Below, piece after piece: positions 36,918 through 45,568 of a DNA stretch of 64,000 nucleotides. The stretch spans positions 3,656,725-3,720,724 of the forward strand of contig NZ_AP018248.1 of the NCBI RefSeq assembly GCF_002368295.1, given 5' to 3'. Within the stretch, counting starts at the first letter, position 1. The number at the start of each line of letters is the position of its first letter. Below the pieces are notes generated by a model, which did no database searches, had not been told where the DNA came from, and worked only from the letters and a program-made list of their open reading frames with translations. The position numbers and the translations under genes are program-made. Source of the stretch: Tolypothrix tenuis PCC 7101 (GTDB lineage Bacteria > Cyanobacteriota > Cyanobacteriia > Cyanobacteriales > Nostocaceae).

Positions 36918-37469
36918 ATGACTACAGATGCAGAATATCAAGCAGAAATTATCACCTATGACTGGGATAATTTAATGATATTATGGGCAGAAATCAAAGC
37001 AAAGAATACCTCAAATTTTTGGGATAAAGGTAAAGCATTAGAATATTTAATTTTACGCGCCTTCCAACTTGATGGTGCGGAGGTGGCTTGGCCTTATAGT
37101 GTAAAAATTCAAGATACAATAGTAGAACAAATTGACGGAGTGGTATATACAGACAGCCTCGCCTGTTTAATTGAATGTAAGGATGAAACTAAAGAAGTTA
37201 ATATTGAACCTATAGCCAAGCTACGAAATCAATTATTACGAAGGCCAGCAGCAGCTATTGGAAGCGTGTTTAGTTGCAGTGGATTTACAGAAGCAGCAGT
37301 AACATTAACTGGATTTGTAGCACCTCAAACTATTTTATTGTGGGGAGGACAAGAAATTGAATATTCACTAGCCAATAAATGTATATGTAAATTCCTAGTC
37401 AAAAAATATCGTATCTGCGTGCAAAAATGTATCCCTAATTACGACATTACAACGGAGATTTCATCATGA
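36918..37469 (+). CDS. Restriction endonuclease-like PD-(D/E)XK protein
   Basis: A 183-aa protein with a complete restriction-endonuclease-like core: E42 in GKALEYLILRAF (helix A), D73 in EQIDGVVY, and E86-x-K88 in LIECKDE, followed by a helical second half (IAKLRNQLLRRPAAAIGSVF) as in Mrr-like nucleases. That predicts a DNA nuclease. Its stop overlaps the start of the next gene (ATGA), so the two are translationally coupled. The combination with a TOPRIM-like partner looks like a compact defence module; the exact family is not recognised. Confidence 0.75.
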   Translation: MTTDAEYQAEIITYDWDNLMILWAEIKAKNTSNFWDKGKALEYLILRAFQLDGAEVAWPYSVKIQDTIVEQIDGVVYTDSLACLIECKDETKEVNIEPIAKLRNQLLRRPAAAIGSVFSCSGFTEAAVTLTGFVAPQTILLWGGQEIEYSLANKCICKFLVKKYRICVQKCIPNYDITTEISS

Positions 37470-38017
37470 ACCTGGCATATCTGATTACAGAAAATGATAA
37501 AGATATAGAAATTTTACAGAGATTACTACCGCAAAATCTAAGTCAAAATATCAAATTTATAGCAGGTGAAAGTTCTTATAGAGCGCGTTCTTTAGCTAGT
37601 TCACTTCTTGCTACTCGGAAAACACCTGTTGCGCTTGTCTTAGATGCAGATACAGATAACGAATCTCAAATATTTGAAAGACAAGATTTAATTAATTATG
37701 TATTAAATCAGGCATCATCGGGGATACCTTATCAAATTTTTCTGGCAATTCCTGAATTAGAAATTGTATTTTTACAAGATAAATCATTAATTGAAAAAAT
37801 AGCTCAACGTCAATTCAATGATTTAGAATGGCAGTTGGCTAAAAGTAAACCTAAAGAATTTTTAGAAACAGTATTCGGCAACCAAAAGTCAATAAATACC
37901 AGAATATTTGAATATATAAATGATGAAGAGATTAAAATATTGCAAGAAAGCCCATTAATACAAGAAATAATTAATTTCTTATCATCGCTTATTCCGTCTT
38001 CTGTTTCCATAAAATAA
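37466..38017 (+). CDS. TOPRIM-like protein coupled to the nuclease
   Basis: A 183-aa protein. LAYLITENDKD (E9) followed by VALVLDADTDN (D60, D62, D64) has the Glu and DxD layout of TOPRIM domains, which bind metal in topoisomerases, OLD nucleases and primases. IPELEIVFL later in the chain may supply a further acidic residue. The C-terminus is helical. It overlaps the upstream PD-(D/E)XK gene by four bases. Stand-alone TOPRIM proteins paired with another effector are known from defence loci; here the pairing is suggestive only. Confidence 0.6.
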   Translation: MNLAYLITENDKDIEILQRLLPQNLSQNIKFIAGESSYRARSLASSLLATRKTPVALVLDADTDNESQIFERQDLINYVLNQASSGIPYQIFLAIPELEIVFLQDKSLIEKIAQRQFNDLEWQLAKSKPKEFLETVFGNQKSINTRIFEYINDEEIKILQESPLIQEIINFLSSLIPSSVSIK

Positions 38018-38109
38018 AATCGTAAAAACTGCCGTACCATTGGAAAAGTAGTTTCAGAAATTCACCCTTGTGCAAAGTATCAATAACAGATGCGATCGCA
38101 GTGTTCGCA

Positions 38110-38334
38110 TTAATTCATCACCCGCGATCGCGCAATCTCTCTTCTACCAATGGGACGTACTTGTATGCTGTGGAGTGAAACAATTGCCACAGTTTCCCCA
38201 TCCAGTGTGACAAATTCAACCTCATATCCTTTGCCACCCTGATGTACTAAAACAACTGTACCTATATCACCTTGTTCTAAACTATATTCTGGGATATCAC
38301 TAGTCAGAATAACCCTATCAAGTTCTTGAATCAT
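38110..38334 (-). CDS. DUF4926 domain protein
   Basis: A 74-aa protein: LDRVILTSDIPEYSLEQGDI followed by GTVVLVHQGGKGYEVEF, the compact SH3-like barrel of DUF4926. It overlaps the upstream DUF6883 gene by four bases (ATGA). DUF4926 genes commonly follow DUF6883 genes, in an arrangement that looks like antitoxin after toxin; the activity of the pair is not established to my knowledge. Confidence 0.85.
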   Translation of the reverse strand: MIQELDRVILTSDIPEYSLEQGDIGTVVLVHQGGKGYEVEFVTLDGETVAIVSLHSIQVRPIGRREIARSRVMN

Positions 38335-38678
38335 TCTTCTCTCCGTTTCAGTGGGTAGGAAGTAACAAACTTAGGAATAGTTTCCCCTGTTTCAATAAAC
38401 CAAGCCGAAAGAATCACAGGGTTTCTGCCATCCGGTGATAGCAGTGTACCTTCTACAGCATATCGAGTTCCAAATGGTGAATCTTCAATCTTTGTAACAT
38501 CGTTATCAACAACATGATTTAGTAATGCTTTAGCAAGAGTTTCCCAGTCATCTACTGAAAAACCAAACGCAGTGAAAAACTTTTCCTTGCCGCGCCCATC
38601 GGGGTGAGTTGGCGACAATAGATACTCAGTAATTTTTCGTTGTGGCACAACTGCAAGTTCATAATTAGGCAGTTTCAA
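38331..38678 (-). CDS. DUF6883 domain protein
   Basis: A 115-aa protein beginning MKLPNYELAVVPQRKITEYL, with SPTHPDGRGKEKFFTAFGF and GTRYAVEGTLLSPDGR motifs typical of DUF6883. The same domain is found at the C-terminus of some polymorphic toxins, so a nuclease-like toxin role has been suggested for it. First gene of a coupled pair with the DUF4926 gene. Confidence 0.85.
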   Translation of the reverse strand: MKLPNYELAVVPQRKITEYLLSPTHPDGRGKEKFFTAFGFSVDDWETLAKALLNHVVDNDVTKIEDSPFGTRYAVEGTLLSPDGRNPVILSAWFIETGETIPKFVTSYPLKRREE

Positions 38679-38881
38679 TCCGCCTCTCCTACATTCTTAT
38701 CTTTAGTTTATCGGCAGTTGAGTCTTAAATTATCTTATCGACAATATGCGCCTAACACACCCTACATCAATTTTATTGTTAATTTATAAATAGCCTCTTA
38801 CTATTGTTTGGTAGTTATTCGATAAATCCAGCGATCGCACTTTCGCAACAGGCGATCGCTTTATAGTATAGATATACAATA

Positions 38882-39031
38882 CTAATTCTTGACTCGCCCG
38901 TTAGTTGACTCTGGTAAAATTGCAGTCGGGACGGGTTGAGTAGCGGGAACCTCTACAACTGGAGGAACTGGCGAAGTTAATTTTTGACTACCACGCTTGC
39001 GATTAGAACCGCCAGCTTTGGAATATTCCAT
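38882..39031 (-). CDS. Small Pro-rich hypothetical protein
   Basis: A 49-aa frame with an ATG start at 39031: basic N-terminus (KAGGSNRKRGSQKL), then a proline/valine-rich tail (SPVPPVVEVPATQPVP). It is disordered in composition. The codon use looks real, and I recall similar short proteins in Nostocales, but this could not be checked. Confidence 0.45.
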   Translation of the reverse strand: MEYSKAGGSNRKRGSQKLTSPVPPVVEVPATQPVPTAILPESTNGRVKN

Positions 39032-39175
39032 GCTGTTTTTACCATAGACAAGTATTGCAACCCAAGTAAGTTAATCATCAAATTCACTTACAGTAGCCGC
39101 CACTTCATTTGCTTAACATTCAATTCCGGTAAAATTTAAGCAGCAAGGCTATGCAAGAAAATCTTTTTACAACAC

Positions 39176-39640
39176 ATGGCAACAAAAAAATTAGAAGCTT
39201 TGATCACCAAAACTGTCAAAAAAGTAATTAAAAAAGAATTAGGAAAGCTGAAAAAAGATAATTTGGTAATTGCATCAAATCAAACTTCTAATACATTGGC
39301 AGAAATAGAGAAAGTTAAAAATGATAATTTAGCGCTGGCATCAAATCAAGCGCATAATACATTAGATAGGTTTGTAGCCAAGGTTGATAATTGGCAAGCA
39401 AAAGATTCTAATGAAGAAATTATTGATGAGATATATACAAATGGTTATCTTAGTTTGCCTTCTAAAGAAGATGCAGAACTTGAGTGCAAGTTGCGAGAAC
39501 TAAAGTTTAAACAAGAACTGAGAAAAGATTGGATATTATTTCTTTTAAAGGATGTAATAGTATATTCTGCCACTATAATCTTTATATTTGCTGTTGCCGG
39601 ATTTTACTTATTTACTCTGATTACGCATCAGAGATATTGA
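39176..39640 (+). CDS. Hypothetical tail-anchored coiled-coil protein
   Basis: A 154-aa protein: a Lys-rich N-terminus (TKTVKKVIKKELGKLKKDN), two degenerate repeats of DNLxxASNQxxNTL (residues about 29-62), and a C-terminal transmembrane helix (VIVYSATIIFIFAVAGFYLF). Probably a membrane-anchored coiled coil. No family recognised; it stands alone. Confidence 0.65.
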   Translation: MATKKLEALITKTVKKVIKKELGKLKKDNLVIASNQTSNTLAEIEKVKNDNLALASNQAHNTLDRFVAKVDNWQAKDSNEEIIDEIYTNGYLSLPSKEDAELECKLRELKFKQELRKDWILFLLKDVIVYSATIIFIFAVAGFYLFTLITHQRY

Positions 39641-39704
39641 GGCAATTGCTATTGCATAATATTAATAAATAATGGATATGCTGCATTTTTCACAAGCAGC
39701 AAAT

Positions 39705-39765
39705 GTAGGGTGTGTTACTGCTGTGCAAGGATTTCAGAACTTAAGAGAGTTATAATTAGCCGTAA
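39705..39765. repeat. Half copy of the GTAGGGTGTGTTA element
   Basis: Starts GTAGGGTGTGTTACTGCTGT and runs to TTAGCCGTAA, matching the left part of the 148-bp element at 40576-40723; the right end is absent. Confidence 0.65.
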
Positions 39766-39812
39766 GACATCATCTTTCTCATACCAATTTAATGTGAAGT
39801 TGCACATATCTT

Positions 39813-39878
39813 GATCCCCCTAAATCCCCCTTCAAAAGGGGGACTTTGATTCTTTTCCCCCCTTTTTCAAGGGGGATC
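39813..39878. repeat. GATCCCCC palindromic repeat
   Basis: GATCCCCCTAAATCCCCCTT on the left pairs with AAGGGGGATC on the right, with inner CCCCCTTC-AAAAGGGGG. A common cyanobacterial interspersed palindrome. Confidence 0.75.
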
Positions 39879-39970
39879 GAATTTTATGCAGCTACATAAA
39901 GAATTTGCATCAGTACGTTATGCGATCGCTAACGCACTTTACAATTTAAGGTTTACTTTATAAACCATTT

Positions 39971-40354
39971 CTAAGGGCCTACTCTGGTTACTTTCATACA
40001 GCCGTGACCATTGTTGTAAACTTGCAAAATTGGGTACTGATCTGAGCGAACTAACAAAGCTACATATTGTGATGCACTTGCAGCACTATCGCAGATAGTT
40101 GTTGGCTCACCAGACCGAAAAGCCCGATCCGACCATGTACACTCACCAGGAGATAAACCTTGGGGTGCTGCTCCTGGCCCAGCTTGGAAATTGATTCTTA
40201 CACCATTATTACCATTGTTTTGTATACTCAGCGTACCACCACCACGACAGGTTAAGGGATAGCTCTGTTGTGCATGAGCAGTATTTATCGTCAGCATGGG
40301 GGACAAAATAGCAACTAAAGCTGCCATCTGGGAAACATGAGAAAATACTTTCAT
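39971..40354 (-). CDS. Secreted hypothetical protein
   Basis: A 127-aa protein with a clear signal peptide (MAALVAILSPMLTINTAHAQ, cleavage after AHA, about residue 28). The mature domain is about 99 residues, Gly/Ser/Asn-rich, with cysteines in LTCRGGG, GECTWSD, TICDSA and HGCMKV, suggesting two disulfides. No family recognised; small secreted beta proteins of this type are common in cyanobacteria. Confidence 0.75.
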   Translation of the reverse strand: MKVFSHVSQMAALVAILSPMLTINTAHAQQSYPLTCRGGGTLSIQNNGNNGVRINFQAGPGAAPQGLSPGECTWSDRAFRSGEPTTICDSAASASQYVALLVRSDQYPILQVYNNGHGCMKVTRVGP

Positions 40355-40575
40355 CTTCTGACTCCTAAAAATTAAAAATTTAGTATTAGGCTGCGTTCAA
40401 TAAGTATTAGGGTTGATGAAAAAGTTTTATGCAATTAAGTAGATGCGCTGACCCTAATTAAAATTTTCGCTCGGCCCTAACGCATCAGCTTAGTTTAGGG
40501 ATAATCTTTAATATTCCTTGTCAATATCTATATAATGATGACGATAGGATAGTATTAAGTATTAGAAACCCTTAA

Positions 40576-40723
40576 GTAGGGTGTGTTACGGCTGTGAAAG
40601 GATTTGATACTTAGAGATAATGAAATTTAGCCGTAACGCACCGCCTCATGGATGGTGCGTTAGGCGCTAGGATAGTTTTTTCGTGACAAATCATATTGGA
40701 AATGAGCGCCTAACACACCCTAC
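40576..40723. mobile_element. 148-bp MITE-like element
   Basis: Perfect 13-bp inverted ends GTAGGGTGTGTTA/TAACACACCCTAC, non-coding inside with a smaller inner palindrome (GGTGCGTTAGGCGC). Half copies and relatives lie at 39705, 6125 and 53507. Confidence 0.75.
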
Positions 40724-40817
40724 TTTATAAATAACTTTTAAGGAAAAGCTACGGCTTTGATGAGACATATGGCAAAAGTTTCAGACATGGTATATATCCT
40801 TGTCTGAAACTTTTGTT

Positions 40818-40859
40818 AATTACGAATTACGAATTACGAATTACGAATTACGAATTACA
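40818..40859. repeat. STRR: AATTACG x6
   Basis: Six tandem heptamers, five AATTACG and one AATTACA, ending two bases before the stop codon of the VanY-type gene. Confidence 0.95.
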
Positions 40860-40861
40860 AA

Positions 40862-41689
40862 CTATTTTGGCGTTGTTTCGGGTTTGGGGGTTGGTTTTAA
40901 GTTTTTGGCTTTGTAGAAGGTTTCTAAACTATCGCGATCGCCTACGAAACGCCAGTGCCAAGGTTCATAACTGACACCTTGTGCATTATCTTTAGGAAAG
41001 GACATTTCAAAACCAAAACGGGCAGCGTTTGCTTCAAGCCACTGATAAGCTTTGGTATTGTCAAAGTTAGCTTGCAGATTAGTAGCTGGGACTGCGCCAT
41101 CACCAACATCTACAGCATAGCCTGTGTGATGTTCGCTATGACCAGGAGGCGCACTGAGCGCTGCTCTTTCGGCTGGTGTTTGATTGCGTTGCGCGCCCAC
41201 CCCAAAAAATAACTGCTCTTGTTCTTTTACAGAACGGAAACCAGAAATTGGTACTAAAATTACCCCAGCGCTGCGTGCTGCTTGTTTCATCTCTTGAAAC
41301 TTTTCCGCAGCAGTTTTTCGCATTCTAATGCGTCCACTACCAGGAATTACTGCTAGTTCTGATTCTGGCGCTTCTGCGTATGTTAAATGTCCTAAGACAG
41401 TATCAGTATTGGTACTCTGAGAGTTAGCAGAACTTTCAGATGTTGGTGTCGGTAAACTAGTGGGTGAAGGTTGAGAATTGGCTGTTCTTTTGGGAGAAAG
41501 AATGAAAAAGACAAAGCCACTACTCACAGCAAGCAGGACAAATGCTAATACTCCCCCAACCAGCAAAACCATCGGTTTTAATCCCACCTTAGGTTTAGCA
41601 TCGGGAGCATCGCGTAAAGCTGCTGGAATATCATCACCAGAAGCAGCCGAAGAGTGTTGAGGTTCTCCAGAAAACCCAGCTTTATTCAA
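40862..41689 (-). CDS. M15B (VanY-type) D-alanyl-D-alanine carboxypeptidase
   Basis: A 275-aa protein when started at the TTG at 41689, which has AGGAG seven bases upstream; the frame continues to 41818 but would overlap the divergent gene. A cytoplasmic stretch precedes one membrane helix (GGVLAFVLLAVSSGFVFFIL). A Pro/Ser/Thr linker leads to an M15 domain: SGFRSVKEQEQLF, zinc ligands in HHTGYAVDVGDG, and catalytic Glu and zinc His in YEPWHWRFVGD. It trims D-Ala from murein stem peptides in the periplasm. The motif set is complete. Confidence 0.9.
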   Translation of the reverse strand: MNKAGFSGEPQHSSAASGDDIPAALRDAPDAKPKVGLKPMVLLVGGVLAFVLLAVSSGFVFFILSPKRTANSQPSPTSLPTPTSESSANSQSTNTDTVLGHLTYAEAPESELAVIPGSGRIRMRKTAAEKFQEMKQAARSAGVILVPISGFRSVKEQEQLFFGVGAQRNQTPAERAALSAPPGHSEHHTGYAVDVGDGAVPATNLQANFDNTKAYQWLEANAARFGFEMSFPKDNAQGVSYEPWHWRFVGDRDSLETFYKAKNLKPTPKPETTPK

Positions 41690-41789
41690 GAGTTCACTCC
41701 TGCTTTTTTTGAATAGCCATAACAGATTGTAGACTGGAAAAAAATAAACGCAAGCGTTAGATTTTACGTCAGCGTTTTTAGGTGCAACC

Positions 41790-42707
41790 TTGATAAATCT
41801 TTTAGCACTATATGTCAAGTTAGTGGGGCTAGTCCTAATTGGATTTGTCCTCGGACGTAAACTACCAAGTACAGTTCCTTCAGGTGTAGCTTACTTCCTT
41901 TTTTGGGTAGGAGTACCTATAAGCATTGTATTTTTTCTATACAAAACCGACTTATCAGGGCAAATTTGGATTGCACCTGCGATCGCATACCTTGCCATTT
42001 TCCTAGGGGCTTTTTTGGCTTGGCTAGCAATTAAAGGACAAGCCTATCTCACAAATACCATGCCGCAGCCACCAACTCAAGGAAGTTTCCTATTAGCAGC
42101 GATGGTAGGGAATACAGGTTATCTCGGCTTTCCTATCACCTTAGCAATGGTAGGAGAAAAATACTTCGCTTGGGCATTATTCTACGATTTACTCGGCACA
42201 CTCTTTGGTGCTTATGGCTTGGGAGTAGCACTAGCAGCTAATTTTGGCAATATTAAGCATAATTATGCAGAAGTAGCCAAAGCAATAGTGATTAATCCCG
42301 CTTTATGGAGTTTTGGCTTTGGCTTACTGTTGCGACAGCTAAAAATTCCCTTTGCAGTGGAATTTTGCTTAGATAAATTGGCTTGGACATCTTTAGCTTT
42401 ATCCATAGTATTAATTGGGATGCGACTCTCACAATTAAAGTCTTGGAGCAACATCCCCAAAGTAGGAATGAGCTTGGCAATTAAAATGTTAATAGTTCCC
42501 TTACTTCTAGGTTGCACATTACCGTTTTTTGGTGTCACTGGTTCACCTGCCAAAGTAATCGTACTACAAATGGCTATGCCCCCAGCCTTTGCTACTCTAG
42601 TACTTGCCGAAACCTTCAATCTTGACCGCGATTTAGCTGTCACAGCCTTAGCAGTAGGCGCAATAGTATTATTAATTACATTACCAGTTTGGCTATGGCT
42701 GTTTTGA
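41790..42707 (+). CDS. AEC family (auxin efflux carrier-like) transporter
   Basis: A 305-aa membrane protein with about ten helices and the inverted-repeat layout of AEC transporters: YVKLVGLVLIGFVLGRKLP at the start, AMVGNTGYLGFPITLAMVG in the first half, and ALSIVLIGMRLS and LQMAMPPAFATLVLAE in the second. The start is a TTG at 41790. Members export small organic acids or similar compounds; the substrate is unknown. It is divergent from the carboxypeptidase gene with 100 bp between, and both use TTG starts. Confidence 0.85.
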   Translation: MINLLALYVKLVGLVLIGFVLGRKLPSTVPSGVAYFLFWVGVPISIVFFLYKTDLSGQIWIAPAIAYLAIFLGAFLAWLAIKGQAYLTNTMPQPPTQGSFLLAAMVGNTGYLGFPITLAMVGEKYFAWALFYDLLGTLFGAYGLGVALAANFGNIKHNYAEVAKAIVINPALWSFGFGLLLRQLKIPFAVEFCLDKLAWTSLALSIVLIGMRLSQLKSWSNIPKVGMSLAIKMLIVPLLLGCTLPFFGVTGSPAKVIVLQMAMPPAFATLVLAETFNLDRDLAVTALAVGAIVLLITLPVWLWLF

Positions 42708-42712
42708 AAATT

Positions 42713-42762
42713 GGGCATAGGGCATAGGGCATAGGGCATAGGGCATGGGGCAGGGAGCAGGG
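42713..42762. repeat. STRR: GGGCATA array
   Basis: Four GGGCATA units, one GGGCATG and one GGGCAGG, grading into GGAGCAGGGG. It starts six bases after the AEC stop. Confidence 0.95.
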
Positions 42763-43020
42763 GTGAGAATAAAAATATTCTCGGACTATATTGGATAATT
42801 TATTTTCTGTAAGTCCCTCAACACAAAACAGCACAATAATTTTGGAGGGGGTTTGGGGGACGCAACCGTCCGAAGTTTTGTGGAAGGAAACCTTCCCCAC
42901 AAACTTCACCCAATCGGGGGTTTGGGGGAGAATCCCCCAATTCTGCTGGCTTAGTTGATGGTATGGAAGCCCCTTAACCCAAGCTTTCTTTCGTCATGAC
43001 GAATTGTATAACTTTAATCT
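42763..43020. repeat. Element D fragment and GGGTTTGGGGGA palindrome
   Basis: Bases 42763-42817 are the inverted left part of element D (compare 45380-45435: shared AGTCCGAGAATATTTTTATT on the other strand). Bases 42845-42940 hold a second palindromic repeat (GGGTTTGGGGGACGCAACCG ... GGGTTTGGGGGAGAATCCCC). No gene. Confidence 0.6.
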
Positions 43021-43548
43021 TTACACTTCAGCCTTTATTTGATTCATTCTTGCTGCTAAATCCGCAGGATTCATATATTCATAAGGTTCAAAAGGTTGGT
43101 GAATCCAGGGATTATCTGATAAATAGTCTACATAGTAATCCGGTTCTATCACCGAACAAGATTTATACCAAATTACAGCCGTGCGAATATCTAGAATTGC
43201 GCTTTCACTATATTGCTGTAGCCAAGGGATAGTTTGCTCGAGTGTAACTCCAGAATCTACCAAATCATCAACCAGCAAAATCCGCGAACCTAAAGTTTCC
43301 GTAGTCATGGTGATATGGCGAGAAAAGTTTAATGCACCTCTTTCTTGCTTACCTGGGCCACTGTAAGATGATGTTGCTAAAATTGCCAACGGTTGGTTAT
43401 ATATACGGGAAAGAATATCTCCAACTCGCAGTCCGCCTCTGGCAAGACAAACAATCTGGTTGAATTGCCAACCTGATTGATAAATCTTAGCAGCCAGTAG
43501 TTCGATTTTTTGGTGATAATCTGACCAAGAAACGTAAAGGTCTGGCAT
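43021..43548 (-). CDS. Phosphoribosyltransferase family protein
   Basis: A 175-aa type I PRTase fold protein. LYVSWSDYHQKIELLAAKI leads to IVCLARGGLRVGDILSRIY, and the PRPP-binding loop is RILLVDDLVDSGVTLEQT. The length and the YVDYLSDNPWIHQPFE tail are typical of the Gpt/HPRT-like family used in purine salvage, but the base specificity hood cannot be assigned. Monocistronic, divergent from the symporter gene with 71 bp between. Confidence 0.88.
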   Translation of the reverse strand: MPDLYVSWSDYHQKIELLAAKIYQSGWQFNQIVCLARGGLRVGDILSRIYNQPLAILATSSYSGPGKQERGALNFSRHITMTTETLGSRILLVDDLVDSGVTLEQTIPWLQQYSESAILDIRTAVIWYKSCSVIEPDYYVDYLSDNPWIHQPFEPYEYMNPADLAARMNQIKAEV

Positions 43549-43619
43549 AAGGGATGTAGTTTTTGGCTAATACTGAAAGCACACGCAAATTCTCTATTTT
43601 AATATGAGCGCAAGATATT

Positions 43620-45041
43620 ATGAATGATTCTGCTGCCGATGGTTCTGCTTATAGTGAAAAACTGCCATTTAAAACCAAACTAGCCTATGGTGCAGGTGAT
43701 TTAGGCCCCGCGATTACTGCCAATATTGCCATATTTTTTCTCTTGGTTTTCTTTACCAATGTCGCTGGTATCCCGGCGGGTTTGGCTGGCAGTATTTTAA
43801 TGGTGGGTAAAATCTGGGATGCTGTCAACGATCCATTTGTAGGGTTTCTGACTGATAAAACAAAATCTCGTCGCTGGGGTCGTCGTCTGCCTTGGTTATT
43901 ATACGGGGCAATTCCCTTTGGAGTATTCTTTTTCTTACAGTGGATTGTACCACCATTTAGTGTTTGGGGTTTGTTTTGGTATTACGTCGTGATTGGGTTA
44001 ATTTCGCAGGTGTTTTACACCGTGGTGAATTTGCCTTATACAGCAATGACACCAGAACTCACCCAAGATTATGACGAACGTACCAGCCTCAACAGTTTTC
44101 GCTTCACCTTTTCCATCGGTGGCAGTATTTTATCTTTAATATTGTCAAAAATTGTGTTTTCAGTAATTAGCGATCGCGGACAACAATATATAGTATTAGC
44201 CGCAGTTTGTACTGTAATTTCCGTCTTAGCCTTATATTGGTGTGTTTATGGCACACGCGATCGCGTATTAGCATTTGAAGCTAAACGCATTCAACTAGAA
44301 GAACCTCAATCTCTCCCCTTTCCCGAACAAATCAAAATCGCCTTTACCAACAAACCTTTTCTCTTCGTCATCGGTATATATCTCTGTTCTTGGTTAGGCG
44401 TACAGATTACAGCCAGCATTATTCCTTATTTTGTCGTTTACTGTATGCGTCTGCAAGAAGCGGATGTTCCCACAGTGATGATTGCTGTCCAAGGAACAGC
44501 GCTAGTCATGCTATTTTTCTGGAGTAATTTAAGTAAGAAAGTTGGCAAAAAAATCGTCTATTTTCTCGGCATGATTTTATGGATTATCGCCGCCGCAGGA
44601 CTTTATTTCTTACAACCAGGACAACTTACCTTAATGTACATCATGGCAATCATGGCAGGGTTTGGTGTCTCTACAGCTTATCTCGTTCCCTGGTCAATGA
44701 TTCCCGATGTCATTGAATTAGATGAACTGCAAACCGGACAACGCCGCGAAGGAGTATTTTATGGTTTTATGGTGTTGCTGCAAAAATTTGGTTTAGCCTT
44801 CGGCTTATTTTTAGTCGGAAACGCCTTACAAGCTTATGGTTTTAAAGAAGCAGTAACCGGACAAACTGCACTACCTACACAACCAGAATCAGCATTACTC
44901 GCTATTCGCCTCGCAGTCGGCCCCTTACCTACCGTTTGTTTAATTGCAGGTTTAGTCCTAACCTACTTTTACCCCATTACCCGGGAAATGCACGCCGAAA
45001 TTATGATGAAACTCCAGCAACGGCGAGAAAAAGCCGAGTGA
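43620..45041 (+). CDS. GPH-type sugar:cation symporter (MFS)
   Basis: A 473-aa, twelve-helix transporter. The glycoside-pentoside-hexuronide signature is seen in KLAYGAGDLGPAITANI at the start, GKIWDAVNDPFVGFLTDKTKSRRWGRRLPW between helices 2 and 3 (split here by the DxxxDPxxGxLTD motif), and NLPYTAMTPELTQDYDERT. It imports or exports sugars with Na+ or H+; the sugar is unknown. A charged tail ends the protein. Confidence 0.9.
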   Translation: MNDSAADGSAYSEKLPFKTKLAYGAGDLGPAITANIAIFFLLVFFTNVAGIPAGLAGSILMVGKIWDAVNDPFVGFLTDKTKSRRWGRRLPWLLYGAIPFGVFFFLQWIVPPFSVWGLFWYYVVIGLISQVFYTVVNLPYTAMTPELTQDYDERTSLNSFRFTFSIGGSILSLILSKIVFSVISDRGQQYIVLAAVCTVISVLALYWCVYGTRDRVLAFEAKRIQLEEPQSLPFPEQIKIAFTNKPFLFVIGIYLCSWLGVQITASIIPYFVVYCMRLQEADVPTVMIAVQGTALVMLFFWSNLSKKVGKKIVYFLGMILWIIAAAGLYFLQPGQLTLMYIMAIMAGFGVSTAYLVPWSMIPDVIELDELQTGQRREGVFYGFMVLLQKFGLAFGLFLVGNALQAYGFKEAVTGQTALPTQPESALLAIRLAVGPLPTVCLIAGLVLTYFYPITREMHAEIMMKLQQRREKAE

Positions 45042-45379
45042 ATTTCCAGCCAATATTTCTACCAAATCTATTTTTGCGTAGGCGTAGCCCGCCGTAGGCA
45101 TCGCAAAACTAACTCTTGCTGGTGTTAAACTAACTTTTGCTTTGACATCAGCTGCTATTGCTGATGTTAAAGTAGCTTTTGCTAAAAAAATATCTATGAT
45201 TGCAAGTGCAATTGCTGCGATTGCTGATGTCAAAGTAGCTTTTGCTAAGAAAAAATCTATGATTGCAAATCCCATTCCTGCAATTCCTAAATCATAGAAC
45301 GATTTAGCCCCATTTAGAACAAATCGCCAAAAAAATTTATCCCCAGCGTTTGGCGTTTGGTAATTGGTAATTGGTATTT
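45042..45379. repeat. 63-bp tandem repeat and GCGTAGGC repeats after the symporter gene
   Basis: Two copies of a 63-bp unit begin at 45157 and 45220 (ATTGCTGATGTTAAAGTAGC and ATTGCTGATGTCAAAGTAGC). On the + strand they read ADVKVAFAKK and SMIA in frame, ending at a TAG at 45294-45296; on the - strand they read LAKATLTSAIA. There is no ATG start on the + strand. A common GCGTAGGCGTAGCCCG repeat lies at 45077-45092. Confidence 0.6.
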
Positions 45380-45500
45380 GGGACTTCCAGAAAATAAATT
45401 ATCCAAAATATAGTCCGAGAATATTTTTATTCTCCCCCTGCTCCCTGCTCCCCGCCCCCTGCCAAGAAAGCGATAGTATATTTTTTTAGTTGGAAGTCCC
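45380..45500. repeat. Element D, compact copy with internal STRR
   Basis: Bounded by GGGACTTCC and GGAAGTCCC. The inner CTCCCTGCTCCCCGCCCCC run is an STRR. Same ends as the nested element at 13059-13607. Confidence 0.75.
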
Positions 45501-45568
45501 TTTATTATTTTTCCCCCTGCCCCCTGCCCCCTGCCCCCCTGCCTTTTCCCATTCCCCCTTCCCCAAAC
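45501..45568. repeat. STRR: CCCCCTG array
   Basis: Repeated CCCCCTG heptamers and related runs between element D and the glcF stop codon. Confidence 0.75.
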
